From NCBI GenBank assembly GCA_964431035.1, contig CAYSIF010000056.1, positions 1-10,036 of the forward strand: DNA of 10,036 nucleotides, given 5' to 3'. Below are positions 1-5,940 of the stretch, piece by piece. The notes beneath the pieces are model-generated. The model was given only the letters and a program-made list of their open reading frames with translations. It did not search any database and was not told the DNA's origin. How positions within the stretch are numbered: the first letter of the stretch is position 1; each line of letters begins with the position of its first letter. Both the position numbers and the translations under genes were made by a program. The stretch is from Methanobrevibacter_A sp964431035. Its GTDB lineage: Archaea; Methanobacteriota; Methanobacteria; Methanobacteriales; Methanobacteriaceae.

Positions 1-80
1 TAACCCCTGCAGGTAAATCTTTCTTAGATAAAGCATCTAATGAATTAATTAAAGACATACCTGAACTTGAAAAATACTAA
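1..80 (+). CDS. rps19e: Ribosomal protein S19e, C-terminal fragment (5' cut by window edge)
   Basis: Only the last 25 codons are visible: the frame starts at base 3 and ends in TAA at 78-80. The peptide begins TPAGKSFLDKAS and ends IPELEKY. This fits the C-terminal helix of archaeal S19e, where a 'TPxGxSxLDK' segment follows the winged-helix core. S19e is a small-subunit protein needed for 18S/16S maturation in eukaryotes and archaea. The call rests partly on context, because in methanogens S19e commonly precedes the PDCD5-like gene that follows here after an 84-base gap. The fragment is too short to judge domain integrity, and the start lies outside the window. Confidence 0.75.
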   Translation, partial: TPAGKSFLDKASNELIKDIPELEKY

Positions 81-122
81 TTAATTTTCATATATCATTT
101 CTTTAATTTTCGAAACTTCAAA

Positions 123-134
123 AAAATATAATAT
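123..134 (+). promoter_or_regulatory. Possible TATA box before the PDCD5-like gene
   Basis: An AAAAATATAATA-type stretch lies about 30-40 bases before the ATG at 165, in the 84-base gap after S19e. It sits where an archaeal TATA element giving a short leader would be expected, so PDCD5 may have its own promoter as well as readthrough from S19e. In such AT-rich DNA, TATA-like strings arise by chance, so this is weak. Confidence 0.3.
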
Positions 135-164
135 GAGCATGTACATAAAGGAGATAGTGTTAAC

Positions 165-509
165 ATGAGTGAACTTGATGAAATACGTCGTAAACGTATG
201 GCTGAACTAGAACAACAATATAATAATCAGCAACAAGCTGCACAACAACAAGTTGAACAACAAAGAATGCAACAAGAATTTGAACAACAGAAAAAACAGA
301 TTCTGATGCAAATTTTAACTCCTGAAGCTCGAAGTAGATTAACTAATCTTAAGTTAACAAAACCAGAATTAGTTAATAACATTGAGATACAGCTTATACA
401 ATCAGCACAGGCAGGAAGTTTAAAAGGAAAAGTTACTGATGAACAACTAAAAGTTCTTCTTAGCCAAATAGCTGGTCAGAAAAGACAGATAAATATTACT
501 CGTAAATAG
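165..509 (+). CDS. PDCD5-family DNA-binding protein
   Basis: This 114-residue protein has the standard length and layout of archaeal PDCD5/TFAR19 homologues. Residues 1-45 are a charged, glutamine-rich helix (repeated QQ runs). The compact helical core follows, with the signature ILTPEARSRL near residue 50, then LVNNIEIQLIQSAQAG and a C-terminal LLSQIAGQKRQINITRK. Archaeal members bind DNA in vitro and are annotated as DNA-binding proteins; the eukaryotic homologue is linked to apoptosis and to chaperonin CCT. The archaeal role is not settled. The ATG at 165 follows AAAGGAG at 147-153. A second in-frame ATG at 198 would remove part of the first helix and is less likely. The gene lies between S19e and a PP-loop ATPase, a common archaeal arrangement. 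The glutamine richness of the N-terminal arm is notable. Confidence 0.9.
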   Translation: MSELDEIRRKRMAELEQQYNNQQQAAQQQVEQQRMQQEFEQQKKQILMQILTPEARSRLTNLKLTKPELVNNIEIQLIQSAQAGSLKGKVTDEQLKVLLSQIAGQKRQINITRK

Positions 510-515
510 TGTTTT

Positions 516-1106
516 ATGAAAGCTTGTGTTCTTTATAGTGGCGGTAAAGACAGTTCATTAATGGGACTTATACTTAAAAAATTAGGGTATGATGTTGAAC
601 TCGTAACCATTAATTTTGGAGTATATGAATCATATAAGCCTGCTGCTAAATCTGCAGATTCATTAAATATTAAACATACTGTTTATAATATGGATAAAAA
701 TATTTTAGAAGAAGCTGTGGATATGATTATTGAAGATGGTTTTCCAAACAATGGAATTAAATATCTTCATGAGCAAGTTTTAGAAAATATTGCTAAGGAA
801 TATAATATTATAGGTGATGGTACAAGAAGAGATGATAGAACACCAAAATTAGATAAAAATCAGATAAAAAGTTTAGAAGATCGTTATGATATTCAATATG
901 TAAATCTGGATAGTTTTGGTTATAAAATGATAAAATCATTAGTTTCAGAATTCTTCGAACTGTCATATGAAAAAAGTAATAAAGACACTAGTTCTGATTA
1001 TGAAGTTGAAATTAGATTATTAATTGATCAAAAAGGTATAGATTCAAATGAATTTTTCCCAGAACATTATCAAACTAATGTTATTGGATTAAAAAAGGAG
1101 ATTTGA
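516..1106 (+). CDS. PP-loop superfamily ATPase (COG1365-like), substrate unknown
   Basis: This 196-residue protein opens with a strand ending in the PP-loop SGGKDS at residues 8-13. That loop binds ATP pyrophosphate in adenylating enzymes such as tRNA thiolases, TilS, asparagine synthetase C-domains and QueC. A second conserved patch, GDGTRRDDRTPK, lies at about 100-111, where these enzymes often hold the substrate or second ATP-contact loop. No CxxC pairs, THUMP or glutaminase domain is visible, so it is neither ThiI-like nor a full asparagine synthetase. It looks like the archaeal predicted-ATPase group COG1365 (DUF7411). The ATG lies only 6 bases after the PDCD5 stop with no good Shine-Dalgarno, suggesting translational coupling. 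Its place inside a ribosomal-protein cluster suggests tRNA or rRNA modification, but that is inference. Confidence 0.75.
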   Translation: MKACVLYSGGKDSSLMGLILKKLGYDVELVTINFGVYESYKPAAKSADSLNIKHTVYNMDKNILEEAVDMIIEDGFPNNGIKYLHEQVLENIAKEYNIIGDGTRRDDRTPKLDKNQIKSLEDRYDIQYVNLDSFGYKMIKSLVSEFFELSYEKSNKDTSSDYEVEIRLLIDQKGIDSNEFFPEHYQTNVIGLKKEI

Positions 1107-1114
1107 ATTTTTTA

Positions 1115-1128
1115 TTATAAATTTATAA
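1115..1128 (+). promoter_or_regulatory. Possible TATA box (perfect palindrome) for L39e-L31e
   Basis: TTATAAATTTATAA is a perfect 14-base inverted repeat in the 57-base gap after the PP-loop gene. Its centre is about 42 bases before the L39e ATG. A start site about 25 bases downstream would leave a leader of roughly 15-20 bases carrying the GGTGGA at 1151-1156. The position is right for a TBP site. The AT-richness of the gap limits confidence. Confidence 0.4.
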
Positions 1129-1163
1129 TAATTAGATTACAAAAAAATATGGTGGATAGTAAA

Positions 1164-1319
1164 ATGAGTAGAAATAAACCATTAGCAAAAAAATTAAGAA
1201 TGGCAAAAGCTAACAAACAAAATAGGAGAATACCTATTTGGGCTTATGCTAAAACTCAACGTAAATTAAGATACCGACCTAAACCAAGAAATTGGAGAAG
1301 AAACAATCTTAAAATATAA
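1164..1319 (+). CDS. rpl39e: Ribosomal protein L39e
   Basis: This is a 51-residue, strongly basic protein, the usual size for L39e. It starts MSRNKPLAKKLRMAKANK, continues with NRRIPIWAYAKT, and ends with an arginine/tryptophan-rich tail (RPKPRNWRRNNLKI). The RxIPxW and KxRxxxKxRNWRR elements are diagnostic. L39e is an extended peptide without a globular core that lines the wall of the nascent-peptide exit tunnel in archaeal and eukaryotic large subunits. The start is ATG, with GGTGGA at 1151-1156 seven bases upstream. L31e follows after 12 bases with a near-identical GGTGGAT ribosome-binding site, so the two are clearly one transcription unit. Confidence 0.95.
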   Translation: MSRNKPLAKKLRMAKANKQNRRIPIWAYAKTQRKLRYRPKPRNWRRNNLKI

Positions 1320-1331
1320 GGGTGGATTATT

Positions 1332-1580
1332 ATGGAAAGAGTATATACAATACCACTTAGAGATGTGAAAAAAGCACCTAGAACTATAAGAGCAGCAAAA
1401 GCAATGCGTTACATTAGATCTTTTCTCGAAAAACATATGAAATCTGATGATATTAAATTAGATCCAGCTATTAGTGAAAAGGTCTGGGAAAGAGGAATTC
1501 AAAAAATTCCTTCAAAAATAAAAGTTAAAGCTGTAAAAGACGAAGATGATGGAGTAGTTGAAGTTACTTTAGAAGAATAA
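1332..1580 (+). CDS. rpl31e: Ribosomal protein L31e
   Basis: The protein is 82 residues, normal for archaeal L31e. The core motifs MERVYTIPLRDVKKAPRT and AAKAMRYIRSFLEKHMK are present. They are followed by LDPAISEKVWERGIQKIPSKIKVKA and a short acidic C-terminus. L31e sits near the polypeptide exit of the large subunit, where it helps form the docking platform for factors such as SRP. That is apt given that the SRP receptor gene lies downstream. The ATG is preceded by GGTGGA at 1321-1326, a GGTG-type ribosome-binding site matching that of L39e. The stop at 1578-1580 is followed by a T-rich stretch and then the eIF6 leader. Confidence 0.95.
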   Translation: MERVYTIPLRDVKKAPRTIRAAKAMRYIRSFLEKHMKSDDIKLDPAISEKVWERGIQKIPSKIKVKAVKDEDDGVVEVTLEE

Positions 1581-1599
1581 ATATTTTATCGTCTTTTAT

Positions 1600-1615
1600 T
1601 TCTACTTTTATAAAT
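1600..1615 (+). promoter_or_regulatory. Possible TATA box before eIF6
   Basis: CTTTTATAAA lies within the 75-base gap after L31e, about 42 bases before the eIF6 ATG. That is a typical distance for an archaeal promoter with a short leader. The surrounding T runs (1586-1600 and 1615-1620) could also slow or end transcription from L31e. The placement is plausible, but nothing more than composition and spacing supports it. Confidence 0.35.
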
Positions 1616-1655
1616 TTTTTAAATTTAAAATAAAATTTAAAGGAAAGGATACATT

Positions 1656-2321
1656 ATGTTAAAAAGAATTGATCTTACTGGAAATCCTAATATAGGCGTT
1701 TATATTTCAGTAAATGATGATGTAGCCATTGTTCCTTTGAATCTTCCAGATGAAAAACAGGATATTGTTAGAGAAACCCTTGATGTTGAAGTTATTAAAA
1801 CATCTATTGCAGGTAGTAATCTTATTGGAGCTTTAAGTACTGGTAATTCTAATGGTTTTTTAGTTTCTCCATATATTGAAGATAGAGAATTGGAAAAACT
1901 AGAAAATGAAGGTTTGAATATTATCAAGCTTAAAGATAAATATACAGCTGTTGGGAATATAGTTGCTATTAATGATACTGCTGCAATTGTTAATCCTAAT
2001 TTATCCAAAGATTCAGTAAAAACCATTGAAGATGAATTAGATGTGGAAGTAGTTACTGCATCTTTAGGTAATCTTGATATTATTGGATCTTTAATAACCG
2101 TTACCAATAAAGGATTTCTTTTATATAGAGATTCAACACCTGCAGAAATAAATTTTGTTGAAGACACATTTAAAGTTCAAGGAAATATTGGAACTGTGGG
2201 AAGAGGAATAACCTTAGTAGGTGCGTGTTCTATAGCTAACAATAGTGGAGTTATAGTTGGTGAGAATACAACCGGTCCTGAAATGGCCAGATTAGAGGAA
2301 TCTTTAGGATTTTTAGATTAA
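1656..2321 (+). CDS. eif6: Translation initiation factor 6 (aIF6)
   Basis: This 221-residue protein has the full length and internal repetition of IF6, a pentein-fold factor built of five similar units. The repeats are visible as recurring 'IGVYISVNDDVAIVPLNL', 'LIGALSTGNSNGFLVSP', 'VGNIVAINDTAAIVNPNL', 'IIGSLITVTNKGFLLY' and 'VGACSIANNSGVIVGENTT'. aIF6 binds the 50S subunit at the L14/L24e region. There it blocks joining with 30S until released, acting in large-subunit maturation or as a stress response. The ATG follows AAAGGAAAGGAT at 1639-1650. The gene lies between L31e and L18a/LX, a well-conserved archaeal order. No truncation or unusual substitution is apparent. Confidence 0.95.
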   Translation: MLKRIDLTGNPNIGVYISVNDDVAIVPLNLPDEKQDIVRETLDVEVIKTSIAGSNLIGALSTGNSNGFLVSPYIEDRELEKLENEGLNIIKLKDKYTAVGNIVAINDTAAIVNPNLSKDSVKTIEDELDVEVVTASLGNLDIIGSLITVTNKGFLLYRDSTPAEINFVEDTFKVQGNIGTVGRGITLVGACSIANNSGVIVGENTTGPEMARLEESLGFLD

Positions 2322-2357
2322 AACAGAAGGAAAAAAATAGAAGGGAGAAAAAATAGT

Positions 2358-2582
2358 ATGCAAACCAAAATATACAGAGTAAAAGGTAAATTTGTTAATG
2401 GAGAACAAATACAAGAATTTACAGAAGAATATAAAGCTTTTAAAGAAGCAGATATTTATGAAAAAATATACTCTATATTCGGAAGTAAACACGGAATAAA
2501 CAGAAACCAAATTAACATTGAAGAGATTAAAGAAATAAGTGCTGATGAAGTAGAAGATCCTATTTTAAAAGCAATTATATAA
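2358..2582 (+). CDS. rpl18a: Ribosomal protein L18a / LX
   Basis: This 74-residue protein matches the compact archaeal LX (L18Ae/L20a) family. It begins with the strand TKIYRVKGKFVNGEQIQEFTEEYKA, followed by an ADIYEKIYSIFGSKHGINRNQI helix-turn and the strand IEEIKEISADEVEDP. LX is a small peripheral protein of the archaeal 50S subunit, equivalent to part of eukaryotic eL20. It starts 36 bases after aIF6 with a purine-rich leader (GGGAG at 2343-2347), and prefoldin alpha follows after 20 bases. The group aIF6-LX-prefoldin alpha is a familiar archaeal operon, which strengthens the call for so short a protein. Confidence 0.9.
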   Translation: MQTKIYRVKGKFVNGEQIQEFTEEYKAFKEADIYEKIYSIFGSKHGINRNQINIEEIKEISADEVEDPILKAII

Positions 2583-2602
2583 ATAATCAGAAGGTTTTTA
2601 TA

Positions 2603-3031
2603 ATGCAAGATCAACAAAAACTAGAGCAAATGTTAAATGAGATTAATGCATATAAAGAACAAAGTGAACTCTTACAACAAGAAATTGCTAATGTTCAACA
2701 GACCATAGCAGAAGTAAGAACCCTTGAATCAACAATTGATGATATTAAAAACAAGGATAAATTTGAAGCTTTAGTGCCTGTTGGTGCTGGTTCTTTTATG
2801 AATGCTGAAATAAAAAATGAAGATAAAATTATTATGAGTGTTGGATCTGGAGTTGCTATATCCAAAACTTATGATGAAGCAAAAGAAACAGCAGAATTCC
2901 AAAAAAAGCAATTGGAAGATAGTTTAGATAAACTTTATAAAAACTTACAACAGATTACGGATATTGTCGCTCAGCTTTCTCCACAAGCAGAGCAGCTTAT
3001 GATGCAACTCCAACAAGCAGGACAATACTAA
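2603..3031 (+). CDS. pfdA: Prefoldin subunit alpha (GimC alpha)
   Basis: At 142 residues this is the normal size for archaeal prefoldin alpha. Two long coiled-coil helices (about residues 3-45 and 88-138, rich in Q, E, L and K) flank a hydrophobic beta-hairpin region at about 57-88. That region contains ALVPVGAGSFMNAEIKN and IIMSVGSGVAISKT, the family hallmark. The alpha2-beta4 hexamer captures unfolded nascent proteins at the tips of its coils and passes them to the group II chaperonin (thermosome). The ATG at 2603 follows AGAAGG at 2589-2594, eight bases away. This gene is the last of the translation block: a T-run terminator and a 289-base gap follow. Confidence 0.95.
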   Translation: MQDQQKLEQMLNEINAYKEQSELLQQEIANVQQTIAEVRTLESTIDDIKNKDKFEALVPVGAGSFMNAEIKNEDKIIMSVGSGVAISKTYDEAKETAEFQKKQLEDSLDKLYKNLQQITDIVAQLSPQAEQLMMQLQQAGQY

Positions 3032-3042
3032 TCTCTTCCACT

Positions 3043-3069
3043 ATTTTTTTATTTTTACTAATTTTTTTA
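3043..3069 (+). terminator. Oligo-T terminator after pfdA
   Basis: Three T-rich runs (3044-3050, 3052-3056 and 3062-3068) begin about a dozen bases after the prefoldin stop, with no GC-rich hairpin. Archaeal RNA polymerase ends transcription at such U-tracts without needing a stem-loop. The position at the end of the translation block, before a long gap, makes this the natural 3' end of that operon. Confidence 0.5.
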
Positions 3070-3320
3070 TATTAATAAGACAAAAAACTTATTTTTTTTA
3101 TTTACTCATTTATTAAGAAAATTTTAACTACTACTTTTATAAATAATTGAATAAAAATTATTACTTAATTTTTTTTATAAAAAATATTATATTTTAAAAA
3201 TTTAAAAGATAAATAATATACTTTTACAATAAAATTTTTTTAATTAGATTTTTTATTATAATTATTACAAACTTTTTTACAAGGATTATTATAGAATTCC
3301 ATTTTACGGAGGTTTTTATC
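3070..3320 (+). other. AT-rich intergenic stretch with probable ftsY promoter
   Basis: This stretch is almost wholly A and T and holds no credible reading frame. TATA-like strings occur at several places, for example near 3186-3195, 3215-3222 and 3250-3262 (TTTATTATAATTATT). The last is placed best for the TTG start at 3321, with a leader of about 35 bases. No tRNA-like or GC-rich folded segment, which would flag a stable RNA in such a genome, is visible. I therefore read it as terminator plus promoter DNA. Confidence 0.4.
3308..3313 (+). promoter_or_regulatory. Shine-Dalgarno site fixing the TTG start of ftsY
   Basis: GGAGGT is a perfect match to the archaeal 16S 3' end and lies seven bases before TTG at 3321. 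There is no ATG nearby in that frame, so the TTG is the likely start. This is the strongest ribosome-binding site in the window, which would offset the weak start codon. Confidence 0.7.
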
Positions 3321-4769
3321 TTGTTTGAATCATTAAAAAAGAGATTTTCTGAAACTAATAGTAAATTAACAGAAAAATTAAAAAAAGAAGCTACTGAAGA
3401 AAATAATATTGAGGAAACTGAAGAAGTAGAGGAAGTTGAAACTAAAGAAAAAAGTGAAAAAAGTTTTTATAACCAATTTAGTAATGCTTCTGATGAGGAA
3501 GAAGAGGGAGAGGAAGCTGAAGTTTCAGAAGATGATGAAGACGAAGAAGAATTAGATTTAAAACAAGACAGTGAAGAAACCGAAGACGAAGTAGAAGAAG
3601 ACTCTGAAACTAAAAAAGATGAGGAAGAGGAAGAAAAATCTGGAGGATTCTTCTCTAGATTTAGAGGTAAAGATAAGGAAGAAGAAAGTGTTGAAGAAGA
3701 CACTGCAGATGATGATGAAGAAGAGAGTGAAGATGAATCTATTGAGGAAGAAGAGGAAATTAAAGCAATAGAATCTGAGGAAGAAGAGTCTGAACCTGAA
3801 GAGGAAGAGGAAGAAAAGTCTGGAGGATTCTTTTCATCTCTTAGACGTGGCTCTAAAGATAAAGATGATGATGAGGAAGATGAAGAAAAGTCTGGAGGAT
3901 TCTTTTCATTTATTAAAGAGAAAACTTTATCTGAAGATGATGTTGATGATATATTATTTGATTTAGAAATGTCTCTTTTAGAAGGAGATGTTGCTATGGA
4001 TGTTGCAGATAAAGTTGTTAACTCTGTTAAAGAAGATTTAGTTGGTAAAAAGATTAAACGTAGTAATGATATTGAGGAGTATACTTATAATGCTTTAAAA
4101 AGTGCTGTTTCTGAGATCATTAATATTGAGGGTAAGAGTATGACTGATATGATTGAGGATAAAAAGAAGGTTGGAGAGCCTCTAGTAGTCATGCTTGTAG
4201 GTATTAATGGAACAGGTAAAACTACAACTATTGGTAAGTTATGTGATTTTTATATTAAAAAGGGTTATACTCCAGTTATTGCTGCTTCAGATACCTTTAG
4301 AGCAGGTGCTATTGAACAAGTTAAACATCATGCAGATAATTTAGGTGTTAAGATTATTAAACATGAAAAAGGATCTGATCCTGCAGCTGTTGCTTTTGAT
4401 GCTGTTTCTCATGCTAAAGCTACTGGTAAAGAGCTTGTTTTAATTGATACTGCTGGAAGAATGCAGAATAATACTAATCTTATGGATGAGATGAAGAAGA
4501 TAAAAAGAGTTTCAAAACCAGATTTAGTTGTTTTTGTTGGTGATGCTTTAACTGGAAATGATGCTACATTACAAGCTTCTAAATTTAATGATGCTATTGA
4601 TATTGATGGTGTTATTTTAACAAAAGCAGATGCTGATTCTAAAGGTGGTGCTTCTTTATCTATTGGTTATGTTATTAAAAAGCCTATTTTGTTTTTAGGT
4701 ATGGGCCAAGAGTATAGTGATATTATTGAATATGACCCAGATTGGATGTTGAATCAATTATTCGGATAA
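3321..4769 (+). CDS. ftsY: Signal recognition particle receptor FtsY, with long acidic N-terminal domain
   Basis: FtsY is the SRP receptor GTPase that docks ribosome-SRP complexes at the membrane. The SRP-type GTPase NG domain fills about residues 197-482. It shows a helical N domain (LSEDDVDDILFDLEMSLLEG), the P-loop GINGTGKT at 294-301, DTFRAGAIEQ from 324, DTAGR at 376-380, TKADAD from 434 and a closing GMGQEYSDI segment. Residues 1-196 are an extremely Glu/Asp-rich, presumably disordered region interrupted by KSGGFFS cassettes at 106-112, 166-172 and 190-196. At 482 residues it is longer than many archaeal FtsY proteins, and the excess lies in this acidic part. The start is TTG behind a strong GGAGGT. 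A CapA-like gene follows within about 20 bases, so the two are probably co-transcribed. Confidence 0.95.
   Translation: MFESLKKRFSETNSKLTEKLKKEATEENNIEETEEVEEVETKEKSEKSFYNQFSNASDEEEEGEEAEVSEDDEDEEELDLKQDSEETEDEVEEDSETKKDEEEEEKSGGFFSRFRGKDKEEESVEEDTADDDEEESEDESIEEEEEIKAIESEEEESEPEEEEEEKSGGFFSSLRRGSKDKDDDEEDEEKSGGFFSFIKEKTLSEDDVDDILFDLEMSLLEGDVAMDVADKVVNSVKEDLVGKKIKRSNDIEEYTYNALKSAVSEIINIEGKSMTDMIEDKKKVGEPLVVMLVGINGTGKTTTIGKLCDFYIKKGYTPVIAASDTFRAGAIEQVKHHADNLGVKIIKHEKGSDPAAVAFDAVSHAKATGKELVLIDTAGRMQNNTNLMDEMKKIKRVSKPDLVVFVGDALTGNDATLQASKFNDAIDIDGVILTKADADSKGGASLSIGYVIKKPILFLGMGQEYSDIIEYDPDWMLNQLFG
3621..3909 (+). repeat. Three in-frame repeats in ftsY encoding EEKSGGFFS
   Basis: Three direct repeats lie in the coding frame, each encoding acidic residues followed by KSGGFFS. 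Copies begin around 3621, 3801 and 3880. The segment 3621-3653 recurs at 3801-3833 with two differences. A 28-base stretch at 3810-3837 recurs exactly at 3882-3909. The exact 28-base identity at DNA level, including third positions, indicates fairly recent duplication or gene conversion rather than chance. The third copy runs directly into the NG domain. Confidence 0.85.
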
Positions 4770-4784
4770 TATTTATTCTTTTTG

Positions 4785-5864
4785 ATGATTATGAGGATGA
4801 GTAAACTTATTATTTCTTTGTTGGTTGTTTTGATTATTGTTAGTAGTGTTGCTATTGTTGGTACTTTCTTTGTTAAGTCTAGTGATGGAGATTTTTTAAA
4901 TAAAGGAGATGTTTCTATCACTGTTACTGGTGATGTTATGTTTGGTAGGAAGATGCCTGGCGTTCTTAGTTCTGGTGAGAGTCCTTATAGGTTTGTGTCC
5001 AATGTTACTAGTAATTCTGATATTTTGTTAGTTAATTTTGAGAATCCTGCAACTACTTCAAGTGTTGCTTATAAAGGTGATGTTCCTTTAAAGTGTAGTC
5101 CTGAGTTTGTTAATTTAGTTAAAGGTGCCAATATTACTGTTTGTGCTTTGGCTAATAATCATATGTTTGATTATGGTCCTGAGGGTTTGGAGGATACTCT
5201 TAATGTTTTAGATAGTGAGAATATTCCTCATATTGGTGCTGGAGATAATGTTGAGGATGCTTCTAGGCCTGTAGTTATTAATATTAGTAATAGGACTATT
5301 ACTATTTTGAATTATATGGATTCTGTTAATTTTGCGGAGTATAGTCAAGAAGTGATGCCTATGGCTACTAGTAATGGTTCTGGCTATTCTGCTTACAATA
5401 GTGATTTAGCTGAGTCTCAGATAAAGTCTGCTTTAGGTAATGGTTCTGATTATGTGATTGTTTTCATGCATTATGGTAATGAGTATAGTAGAAGTCCTAA
5501 TGAAATGCAGGTAAATATTTCTCATGAGTGTATTGATTATGGTGCTGATATTGTTTTAGGTGCGCATGCTCATGTTACTCAAGGAATAGAGATGTATCAT
5601 GGTAAGCCTATTTTTTATAATTTAGGTAATTTTATTTTTGATCAGTCTAATCCTAATACTCATAGGGCTTATTTTGTGAATATTGGTTTGGTTAATGATA
5701 GTGTAGAGGTTACTGTTTATCCTGTTAATATTATTAATTATTTACCTCATTTTATGAGTTCTTCTGATGGTGTTGGTCTTTTAGAGGAGTTGAATCCTCA
5801 GTGTGATAGTTTGAATATTACTGATGAGGGTACGGGTAAATTATTTTATAATATAAGTAGGTAA
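4785..5864 (+). CDS. CapA/PgsA-type metallophosphatase-like surface protein
   Basis: Numbering is from a TTG at 4782. Residues 8-31 are one hydrophobic segment (signal anchor), and the rest would lie outside the membrane. The PGA_cap/CapA calcineurin-like fold is visible as TGDVMFGR (49-56), NFENP (85-89), LANNHMFDYG (123-132), MHYGNEYSRSP (229-239), GAHAHVTQGIE (260-270) and YNLGNFIFD (279-287). These supply the Asp, Asn and His metal ligands. In bacteria CapA/PgsA takes part in poly-gamma-glutamate synthesis or export; the archaeal role is unproven. No capB/capC partners are nearby. Ten N-X-S/T sequons and four cysteines fit an extracellular glycoprotein. The start is unclear: TTG 4782 and ATGs 4785, 4791 and 4797 are clustered, and none has a good ribosome-binding site. 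It follows ftsY closely and is probably co-transcribed with it. Confidence 0.82.
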   Translation: MIMRMSKLIISLLVVLIIVSSVAIVGTFFVKSSDGDFLNKGDVSITVTGDVMFGRKMPGVLSSGESPYRFVSNVTSNSDILLVNFENPATTSSVAYKGDVPLKCSPEFVNLVKGANITVCALANNHMFDYGPEGLEDTLNVLDSENIPHIGAGDNVEDASRPVVINISNRTITILNYMDSVNFAEYSQEVMPMATSNGSGYSAYNSDLAESQIKSALGNGSDYVIVFMHYGNEYSRSPNEMQVNISHECIDYGADIVLGAHAHVTQGIEMYHGKPIFYNLGNFIFDQSNPNTHRAYFVNIGLVNDSVEVTVYPVNIINYLPHFMSSSDGVGLLEELNPQCDSLNITDEGTGKLFYNISR

Positions 5865-5919
5865 ATATGTATCATGCCATGTGTTATTTTTTTAAAATTT
5901 TGATTGATTAATATAATTG

Positions 5920-5933
5920 AAAGGAGATGTGAT
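5920..5933 (+). promoter_or_regulatory. Shine-Dalgarno site that sets the dUTPase start at 5941
   Basis: AAAGGAGATGTGAT is close to the archaeal consensus GGAGGTGAT and lies seven bases before ATG 5941. An upstream in-frame TTG at 5917 would place this site inside the gene and has no ribosome-binding site of its own, so 5941 is preferred. Confidence 0.7.
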
Positions 5934-5940
5934 TAAAATT

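Noticed and set aside
1700..2167. 155-codon open frame opposite eIF6
   Set aside because: It lies wholly antisense to a clearly conserved gene, and its Ser/Leu-rich product is the complement of that gene's codons.
2313..2510. Minus-strand 65-codon frame rich in Phe and Tyr over the L18a gene
   Set aside because: It is a shadow of AAA/GAA-rich coding in L18a, with no start signal or family likeness.
3032..3320. Possible small RNA or hidden short gene in the AT-rich gap
   Set aside because: No GC-rich fold, box motif or sustained open frame is visible. The gap is adequately explained as terminator and promoter DNA.
3467..3703. Minus-strand frame rich in serine opposite ftsY
   Set aside because: The poly-serine simply reflects GAA/GAG/GAT codons of the acidic FtsY region read backwards.
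3621..3909. FtsY repeats considered as a CRISPR-like or mobile repeat array
   Set aside because: The repeats are in frame, encode a consistent peptide and are unevenly spaced (180 and 72 bases), so they are a protein-level repeat.
5917..5940. Longer dUTPase form starting at TTG 5917
   Set aside because: It would place the AAAGGAGATG ribosome-binding site inside the coding region. The ATG at 5941 has ideal spacing and gives the family's normal length.
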